In this document: in pieces, positions 55,498 through 64,000 of the stretch
Numbering within the stretch: position 1 is the first letter of the stretch
How the letters are laid out: each line of letters begins with the position of its first letter
DNA from: Anarhynchus alexandrinus
Taxonomy: Eukaryota > Chordata > Aves > Charadriiformes > Charadriidae
NCBI GenBank assembly: GCA_008711295.1
Contig: VUYV01000068.1
Location: 2,709,721-2,773,720 of the forward strand
Length of the DNA: 64,000 bases
Reading direction: 5' to 3'
Notes under the pieces: generated by a model
Seen by the model: only the letters and a program-made list of their open reading frames with translations
The model's database searches: none
Told to the model about the DNA's origin: nothing
Position numbers and translations under genes: made by a program

Positions 55498-58400
55498 CTT
55501 AAACGAGAAATGGTAAGAAAAGTCAGAAGGTTATAAGGAATCCAGAGGGAGCAGATGCAATTGCTAACACACCTGCTCAGCTCAACTGGAGACAAGCTGA
55601 GAATCAAGGCAGCAGATACTTTTTATAAACTGCTAATTAATCTAAAGTCCCTTTCAAGGGGCTGTTGCTTTAAAACCCCCTCAGGTTAGCTGGCGCAGCT
55701 ACCTATAAATACAGCGTCCTTCGCCTCAGCTTAAGGGCTTCCTGAGGTTTTTGTCACTGTTGTGCAGTTTGAAGATTGTTTGCTTGGCAGGAAAAGACTT
55801 CAGTCATAACTGAGATTACGTGTTGTACTGAATCTGCATGGGCTTCAATGCTGCCAGCAAAAGAAGAGCATGGGCACTTTAGTTTCAAAAAAGGCCCCTA
55901 CAAGACGACCAGAAGGAAATGGCCCATTAGCTTCACTGCAGTAATGTTCAGATTTATTTCTGCTGGCAGCAACCATTAGGCTGCGACACAAGTGCGTGTG
56001 CATCCCCATAAATGAGAGGAGCCAGCAACACACATACCCAACCAGCCAGAACATCCTCATCAAACTCACCAGGCGCAGCGCTAATTCTTAGATCCTTTAC
56101 TTCGATCATAATTTGGAGACAACGCACCAAAACACACTGAACCAAGAAGCAGGGTACAGAGCAATATGCTGCTGTTAATAGGGAAATGCCTGGCTCATTT
56201 GTAGCAGGCTGCACTCGCTTCAGCTTGTAGCCTGCTGCTGTGCAGTCTACAATGCTATGCATTTCAAGAGAGCTGTCACCATTATCTGTAGGTGGACATA
56301 CATATTTGTGTTAGAGTGTAGGAACATTTATCCCCTAGTAATATGACTATGATTAACCAAACACAGTCCGGCTACTATACCCACCAACTGGAAGAGCACT
56401 GAAGAAAAGCTATTCCTTCATTCCTACAAACGATCCCTCTAGAAGAGCAGTCTTCTGCATTGTCATGCAGAGGCAGAAAGCACAAAACCCTTGCTTTGTA
56501 CACAAGCCTTCAATTTTATTTCACTGACAGCATTTTACAAGCATAACTTTCACCAAAGTTGAAGATCTATTAAAATCAACTAGGCATCTGACCTTCATCT
56601 TGTTCTAAAAGTCAGCAGAAATAACCTGCTGGAAAGAGAAATGAGAAGAAGCAGACACTGTGCTCAGTCACTCAAACAATACTGTAACACCATGGAACTT
56701 GCAAAGATTTAAAAACACACACAAGTGCAAATTTTCTGAAAAATTTCATTTTTTCCTCAAAGGCCTGCCTTCGAGACTTTGGCTCTGAAATACTTAAATC
56801 TTTTAGGAATTCCAGAAAATTTTACCCGTCAGAGAAGAAGTTGAAACTTGCTCAGTATTCAGGGGCAGGGAAAAGGAATTTTGCCTTGTTTGTTGGAGTG
56901 ATGTATCTACAACGAGCTGTTGTTAAATTTGCTCGAGACCTCAACCATCCAGAACACGCAGCATTGCTTCCTTATATATGCATCTGTTTCTCTTACCAAC
57001 ACACTCCTTCATAAAGGAAAGTTCACTACAATGCTCAGAGAACAAAAATGCTCACATGTTTGCAGTAGTGCTCCCAGTAATTTATATCTCAATGACCTTA
57101 GAGGGGAACAAAATTCAATTGAACAGCTTCTCCCTATTTTAGATGGTGTACCTCCAGCACTGGTATTCTAGACACATTGTTGTAATATTCCCTAGCAATT
57201 CATGCATCATGGAACAGACCCCAGAGGAGTGTGTTACTTATGAAGTCTCTGAGAAATTAGACATAATTTGTATATTGCAGTAATTGACATGCTAAAGAAC
57301 AAAGTTGGTGCAAGGATGAATACACGCTAATTCCAAAAAGATGCACGGCACATGTTAAAAGGAAGTCTTAAACACACATTATTTATCTTAAAAAAAAATA
57401 AAAATAGCCCTTTTTTGATAGAAAGTTTCCAGACGAGGACAAAAACAGGAATGTTTGTAGACTCTCTGACCATGCTCCACTTCACTTTTGAAAGCTGTCA
57501 AAATTTGTGCTTTCCCCAGTGCTAAGGCTGAGGACTAGCTAATTATGGTAAGTCATTTAGGTTATTAATCAGGGCTCAAGAGAGCAGCTTAACAGTGAAA
57601 TGCATTCAAAGGGCAGATTGTTCCAAATTACAGCAAAGGTATTTCATGATTATTGGCATCGAAATTAAGATCAAGTTACGAGTATGTCAGCACAGAGACC
57701 ACACACCAAGCCCTTAAAAATCTACAGACAAGGCAGCAGAGGCAAAAGATGCAGACAGATTAGTTTTGGCCTTGGATTAGCAGTCGAGATGAAAACAAAG
57801 CAGGAATCTCTTAAGTCTAGGAAAGTCTCCACTAGGAAAGCGCTCGCTTTTTGCTCCCCATAGAGTATCCCCCAAGGGATGAGACAGTCTGCTGGTGAGC
57901 CGATTGGTCCCTCACCATGAGCTGGTTTGGGTCTGCAAGCAGCTACTTTAAAGTGCATGCCCACCATGCAACTGTCTCCTGAGATATCACTATTTTCCTA
58001 CCGGGATGCTCCATACTCTGTCGGTTTTGCTAGCAGAGTTCCCTCTGCTCCTGGCACCCTCCCTCTGTGCTCCCCTCTATCTTGAGGGTCCTTGTAACTG
58101 CCACCTTGTGACTCTCATCCCCCCTACTCTTTTCACCTCCCCAGTGCCCGTTACCAAAAACATCCATAACCGCTACTGAAACTTCCCTCCTCCTCCAGTG
58201 TTAAATATATCCCCCTTTTTTCTCCTTGGGCATTTTCCTGCCTATCCAAGCACAGCCTTTATTCTTGGCACAATTTTTCTTGTTTTGGAGAAGCATCGTT
58301 CAAAGCTTTATCATGCTCAGCTCTGTTGGGAAGATGGGTGACGGCAGCATAATGTTGGAAGGCACTAAGGCTGCAGCGAAACAGCGGCTGGATACAGACA

Positions 58401-61400
58401 ACTGGCAAAGGCATGGCTTCAAATATCCCTGCAAGTGCCTAGGATCCCACAGGGCATTTATTTTCCCTCTCCCTTTCCTCTCATCCAGCTTATTTCATTC
58501 TACCTCAAATCACTAGGATCCTGCCTGCTGAAGCCCACAGCATTCCCCCCTGTTCTGCAATGCATTAGAAGTGGTATTTAACAGTCAGCGGTCTGCAGAA
58601 AAAGCAGAGTTGCCAGAAATTGGCTGCAAGACCTTCACAGGCACAGTCAGAAGCTGCTCCCCAAAAATGTTTGTTAAACTATTCACCAGAGCTTCTGGTT
58701 TGCCCTGTGACAGCATCACAGCTTTGTTCCCTTTCCATGCGCTCCAACAGCAAAATGTCATCAAAAGTACAAGCTCAACAACTGCTGCTGGACAACAGAT
58801 GGAGATGTTGGCAGCAACATCCTCTGCTTCTGCGGGTGACAGTCAAAGCTTCTCAAATATCTGCAGAGATCACTTTTACTGTGTATCTTTTTCTAGTGGC
58901 TACTGATCCATTTGATCTACAGCACCAAATGGGATAACTTCTACAGATGTAACATCATTTGTCTTAGGAGCCAACTACAGGCTGAAGGTCTTTCTTCTGC
59001 AATGCTGAGACAGAGCAGGAGCTTCCTCTCGTCATCACACAATTCTTTTCTTATCAGAACAGCTACATGTTCAATTCTGCCATCTTTCTATCTAGTGCAG
59101 CCGTACTGCACCAGATACTTTTAATCCAACATGTTTTTCTCCCCTGCACACAGTATCAGCTCTCTCTACTCACACTGTTTAACTCATCCCTCAAAACCTC
59201 CTCTCTTCTGCTCTCAGGTTCCACACGGCACCCTAACGGTTTCTTCCCTTTAAAAGCCTGACAGTAAGAAAAGACCTTCACAGTCTCTGGTTCCTCTTTC
59301 CTTCCACCTACAGCTGCTTCTGCCTCCTCCAGTCACAAACGTGAAAGTAGGCATCAATCAATATACCTGAAAGCCAGAGCGACAGGGTATGGGTGAAGAC
59401 TGTGCTGAGCTCTTCCAAATCAAGAAAAACAGCACCAAACGTTCTGGAGTGACCATTTGCCTACACAGAGGCAATCAGAAAAGACATCACGTTTCTGAGC
59501 AGGAGATTTCACATGTTGACAGATGAGAGAGGCAAGTCAATCACCTCAACTCAAACCAAGTATGTTAGGCTACAGAGGCAGACTGCTAGAGAGAGCGCTA
59601 CCAGAGGAAGGAAGATCTCAGAGTAGACATCCGTGCTACAAGCCAACAGGAATTTTCTTGCTCTGTGCTTGCAATTTACTCTTTGGAAAATTCATGTGGA
59701 AAGTTCATATGGTCTTGCTTGAAAGAGGGTAAAAAACCGAGCACTTAGGAACAAAAGCTGCATCTTGACTGCACATTTAAGAGTGCCCTAGAAACTAAAA
59801 TATTGGCGATTCTGCGCATATTCAAAGCTCAGATGGCAAATTGAAAGCACTTGTGAATAGCTCATCCCAAATACTCCACATTCATACATAATTGAAACAC
59901 CCCAGGGTACAATTCTCAAATGAAATAGATGACATTTGGAAGAAGAAAAAAAGGGCAGGGGTAGTAATAAACAGGAGGAAGATTTTGAAGGCTACATTGT
60001 GCAAAATATCTCACAAAGGGCAGACCCTAAACAACCACAAAACAGAAGCCAAGTTTTTAGCTGACACAGTTATAAAAGCAAGAGAACAAAGAACGGTACT
60101 CTCATGCTTCTTGGATCCTGAATAGTTATGAAAAAATAACTCCATTTTTCTATAGACTTCACAGCCAAATACTCAACTACTCATTCCAAGCATCACTCTC
60201 TAAATCCTGCCTTACTCTGTCTTCCCCTCTCATCCTAAACCCCATTTCTAACTGTTACTGTTACCACTGCTGTTAGGAGACCTTCCCCTCCAGTCCCACC
60301 CCAAACCATCTGCAGCCCATATTCCCCCCTTCTTTAATGCCCTCTTCTCAGCCAGCTCTTAGGTCTAAGCTTTTCCTCAGCAGCTCTTGGCACCACTGAT
60401 GGTGCTCTTACTGAGACCAAACCTTTTCATTGGTTTGAGCCTCTCTTCATTCTCTTCCTACTCCTCTAAAGGCTACTTTGAAAATAGCATGCAAGGGACA
60501 CGCAGCTTTCCCAATCTGTTCCCAGCTAGCTCTTGGGCTTCCCTACAAAGCTCTTTCCTTGGTGCCCCTCTCTTCTCCCTCTGCCTCCTATTTTGAATGA
60601 TTTCAATCTGCATTAACACACAGACCCAGCTAACATCTTCATGCTGAGGACTGGCACATCCCTGTTTCGTCTGCACATGATCCTGGTAGACTTGACGACG
60701 CAAGCCCAATATGGCTTAAAATAAAGCTCTTTGTTTTCCTTCCCATGATATCCCTCTTCCAAGTGATTTCTTTATCACTGAGGACACTACAACATCTTAC
60801 CTGTATGGTGGACCAACAGCCTGTGGATAACCAAATGCAGATTTGTCTCTGTAGCTTCTCCCAGGCCAGCCACATCTACGTCAAGCAGATTCATTATCTG
60901 CAACACCTCCATGATAAAGCATTTCCTGTACTTTCAAATACTTAAGAACTGCCTGGCTCTCCTCTCAGTTACTGCCAGCATCCTTCTTTCCTTTGGCCTT
61001 GCTTAAATGTATCTTGACATCCAGACAGTGCTCCGCCCCAGAGTTCACTTCCCTAACCCTTTGCTTTGACTGTGTCAGCCTTCTGCCAGTTCCCTCTTCT
61101 TCGCAGCATCAAATGGAAGTGGGGCTGGAAAACAGATTCAGGCCTTTGCGGTTCAGCCCCCCCTTTTGAGCTCTTCCTATACCTCTTCCTGCCTGCGTTT
61201 GCCCTGTGAAGCCAGGCATCCAACCACTGATGCCAAACAAGGCCACGTTCACTTCTTTCCACGCTGTCTTTCTCCTGTATGTTTGGAAATCACCGCTAAC
61301 CTCTGCAAAGCTCTTTCCTTTTGATCTTCAAGGCCTTTCTTAGAAAGGATGCAACACTCAAAACACAATTGCTAATCTATGCATTGCTCCTGCTACCTGC

Positions 61401-61949
61401 TTAGCACTGCTTTGTCGGGCTCCCTCAGTGTAACTGGCAGCCCAGCTAAGGTGCGTGATCGAGGCCTCTCTGGTGCCATACAATTGCCTGGGCTCTAGTT
61501 CGTCTAAGAAAATTACTGGTGAGCCATGAGAATGTGTATAAGTGAGAATAACTGTAAGTGAGAAGGTATATAAGTGATGCAAGATAAGAAAAGTAAAAAC
61601 TATCAGAAGTGCTGTAACAGTTGAGAGGATAATATGTAGTAGCTCAAGGAGGAAAATATTTAACAGAAAAAGCTATAAAAACTTAAGGAAAAACCAGAAG
61701 ATGACAATTCAGTAACATCAAAGGACCCAGCTCACTTCCAAGGAGCAACAAGGCTGACGAATGCCTGCAGGCTCCCCGGGAGCAGGGAGCATACTGGTCC
61801 CTGGCAGAATGCTGGTCCCAGCTCTCCGCTGTGCGCATTAGCCAGTAAACCCTGCTGTACCCCTCCTGCTTGCAGAGTCTCAAGGCAGCCGAAAGGTGCC
61901 CGAACTAAAGTGACTCACTGTGGGAAGCTTATGTTATGCCTCCATCTTG

Positions 61950-62045
61950 CATTTAGATGCTAGACTTGCTAGGGCAGGGACTGCCTTCTTGTTCTGCCAA
62001 CGGCACCCAGCACAAAGGCATGGGGTCCGCGAGGGGTGTTCCTAT
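61950..62045 (+). mobile_element. old CR1/L3-type LINE tail
   Basis: GGGCAGGGACTGCCTTCTTG ... GGCACCCAGCACAAAGGCAT and GGGGTCC follow the order of the common 3' end of ancient CR1/L3-type LINEs (gcagggactgtctt, then gcctagcacaatggggtcc). The copy is short and worn. The family name is from memory of the consensus. Confidence 0.5.
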
Positions 62046-63754
62046 AGCAAAACTATTGAGTGAGGAAGAGAGGAGGCTCTGGTGCTTTTATCCTCCTTCC
62101 CCAGGCAGAGCTGCACTGAGTGAGAACAGCTGCAGAAAGGAGACAACCACGCAGGTAGTTTTATCATCAGAAACTCCAAGCACTGCAGGTGGGAACTTAA
62201 AAAATAACCTTAATTCCCACCTGCAAATAGACATTAGGACTGTCGGTAAACTCTGGGAGAGATCTTTGCCTTAGGTCTCATTTAGATGTTTGGTTTTCCC
62301 ATTCATCTAGAAACACGGTAAGATTGTAAACTCACAGAAATGAATGAGGCTGGCCCATCACGCATCTGCAAAACTACCTTTCCACTTAATACCGGTGAGG
62401 AAGAGGATAACTGACTTTTAATTGAGATTTGAGATTCTCAGACGCTGACAATACAGAACTGCATGCATTAAAAATCCAGAGCCTGGTGGGAGCCAGAGGA
62501 AGAAAGCAGACAGGATTTTCCAGCCACCAGCGACTAATAAATGAAGGCGATCAGATTTCCTGGGATCCCCTCCCAGCCAAAGCCTGACCTTGAGAACCTC
62601 CTCAGAGCAGCCGCTACATCTGTGCGTTCCAGATGCAACTGTTCCAGCAACAGAGAAATTATCAGGGCACCGTTTAAAGAAACCCAAGGGCTCAGACTAA
62701 TCTCTAAACAGAACTTAAACAAGATGAAACACCAACATTTCCGAGCAGCTTTATTAAACAAATCCACAGATGGCTAACTCTCCTGCAACCCTGACCTTGA
62801 AAACAAAACTCACACCAGGCTTATTTACCCCTCCCTTTCCCAGTGACTGAATGCACTTACATGGTGTGTTACGAAATTAGAAATTCTTTGGGGCACCATC
62901 TCAGTTTCCCTAAATACTGGAAGTAAGTTCTTACTCTGTAAAATCAGCAGGGTTATGAAGTATTCGAGCTGACTGGACTTACGCTGTTTGAAATCAAGAA
63001 TGAGCTACAGCACAATGTTTACATTATTTGTAAGAAAAGAAGACAAGATGCAGCAGGAAAAGCAACAGAAAGCGGCAGATGAGGCACTGCCATTTCAGTC
63101 GGGCGAGCTGAGGTTATTCCCAGCTCTGCCACCCATCTGCGGAGTGACCTCAGACATCTCATTTCACTGAGACAGCTGCTCTTCAGGGAGAGAGTGATTT
63201 CTTACCCTGCCACGGTGGGGCCACCCTGATCCAGGCTGCACTCCTTGAATACCACTATAGCACAAGTCGCTGATCGTTCAGTCATGTGGGAAGACTCAAG
63301 CTGCAGAGACACAGTCCTTTTCCTTAAACTGTTCTTCAGGGTAAGCAGTGGAAGGTGGAACCTCAAATTCAGTCCCACCACAAGGATCCAAAGGACTTCA
63401 TAAATCTTAGTGACATGTTTCACAGGGACATTAGTGAAAATGAAGTACATTACTGCAAGAACTTTCTGCCAGTGAATAAAAACAAGTGCAGAGCCTATAT
63501 AGATGGGGGCGGGGAGGAGGTGTGGGAAGGGAAGAGTGTCCAGAATAGCCTCAGAGAACAAATTTCATCCCAAGGAGTAAGAAAGGATACACACATCCAT
63601 AAAGTCATAACTTCTCCACCATGATATCACATTTTTTTAAGCAAATAATTAGGTTGATGAGCTAATTCCATTACCGACTATCATAGTGATTAATATTGCC
63701 TGACCATCCCTTTGCAGTGCTCTCTACCATCTACACGCTGCCTTCCATTTTGTT

Positions 63755-63840
63755 GATTACCGGCTCTTTGGGTCAGGGACTGTCTTTAGGGTTATGTTTG
63801 TACCATGGGCCTGTGGTCCAGGATGAGGCACTATGGGAAT
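63755..63840 (+). mobile_element. old CR1/L3-type LINE tail
   Basis: GGCTCTTTGGGTCAGGGACT, GTCTTTAGGGTTATGTTTGT and a diverged TACCATGGGCCTGTGGTCC follow the same ancient LINE 3'-end pattern as the fragment at 62.0 kb, in the same direction. Confidence 0.45.
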
Positions 63841-64000
63841 ACCTCGTCCTGCCTGGCTCCCCATGGGGTTCGGTGCATGGCACCAGCTTCCTCTGCTTCC
63901 TTCTCCTCCTGCAAAATGACCAGAAAACCTTCTTGTGCAGGAGGAGCTATGCAAGGATGAAGATTCACTAAGTAAAAGTTACTCATGACCACATTCATTC

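Larger units (their letters stand above)
55498..64000 (-). other. PGBD5: PGBD5 intron, at least 8.5 kb, no exon seen
   Basis: The preceding PGBD5 exon should encode the segment ending KRKFSLWVRQ ... GFIIQ, with the D194 equivalent. I looked for it on the minus strand up to the window edge and did not find it, so this interval reads as intron. It contains weak old LINE tails near 61.95-62.05 and 63.75-63.84 kb and C/T-rich plus-strand blocks (58.0-58.25, 59.1-59.35, 60.2-60.6 and 61.0-61.35 kb). Open frames here are short and have no recognised content. Confidence 0.75.

Noticed and set aside
36795..55500. piggyBac terminal inverted repeats and TTAA ends around PGBD5
   Set aside because: No piggyBac-type end sequence was recognised. 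PGBD5 is an old domesticated gene split by introns, so mobile-element ends are not expected.
55845..56262. Minus-strand frames considered as an extra PGBD5 exon
   Set aside because: Their translation does not match the expected transposase segment with D194, and no splice sites in phase flank them.

Overview
The window looks like single-copy vertebrate chromosomal DNA, most likely from a bird. It holds the 3' end of one conserved gene and, on the opposite strand, the 3' end of its neighbour. There is no sign of prokaryotic gene structure. The bird assignment rests on several CR1 LINE fragments (two keep the CR1 tail ATTCTATG or a close variant), sparse repeats, and two genes that lie next to each other tail to tail, as I recall GALNT2 and PGBD5 do on human chromosome 1q42. 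A crocodilian or turtle cannot be fully excluded. No species can be named from the sequence alone.

Left part (1-18.3 kb, + strand): the last six coding exons of GALNT2, polypeptide N-acetylgalactosaminyltransferase 2. They cover residues equivalent to human 337-571: the end of the catalytic domain, including the metal-binding His, and the whole ricin-type lectin domain. All splice sites are canonical and all phases agree. A 3'UTR of about 2.7 kb ends at an AATAAA followed by a GT-rich stretch near 18.3 kb. The introns carry a CR1 fragment, a 114-bp TG...CA element with inverted ends and a 5-bp target duplication, and a possible old LTR fragment.

Middle (18.3-36.8 kb): intergenic DNA between the two convergent genes. 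I find no credible protein gene here. It contains one inverted CR1 copy, homopolymer runs, an isolated CpG-dense patch at 33.06-33.22 kb, and two stretches rich in developmental transcription-factor-like motifs that may be conserved enhancers.

Right part (36.8-64 kb, - strand): the last four coding exons of PGBD5, a domesticated piggyBac transposase, plus a candidate 3'UTR of about 3.5 kb. The exons join in frame from residue 230 of the human 455-residue form to the stop. They include the Asp equivalent to human D386, one of three reported as needed for its transposition activity. The exons with the other two (D168, D194) are not in the window, and 55.5-64 kb appears to be intron. The introns hold two more CR1 copies, faint old CR1/L3-type tails, and several fresh short tandem duplications.

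The two genes are not known to work together: GALNT2 starts mucin-type O-glycosylation in the Golgi and PGBD5 is a nuclear transposase-derived protein. I did not find a clearly new biological system. The best leads are an ambiguous PGBD5 splice junction that would swap one residue, the short TG...CA element, the isolated CpG patch, and the enhancer-like stretches.
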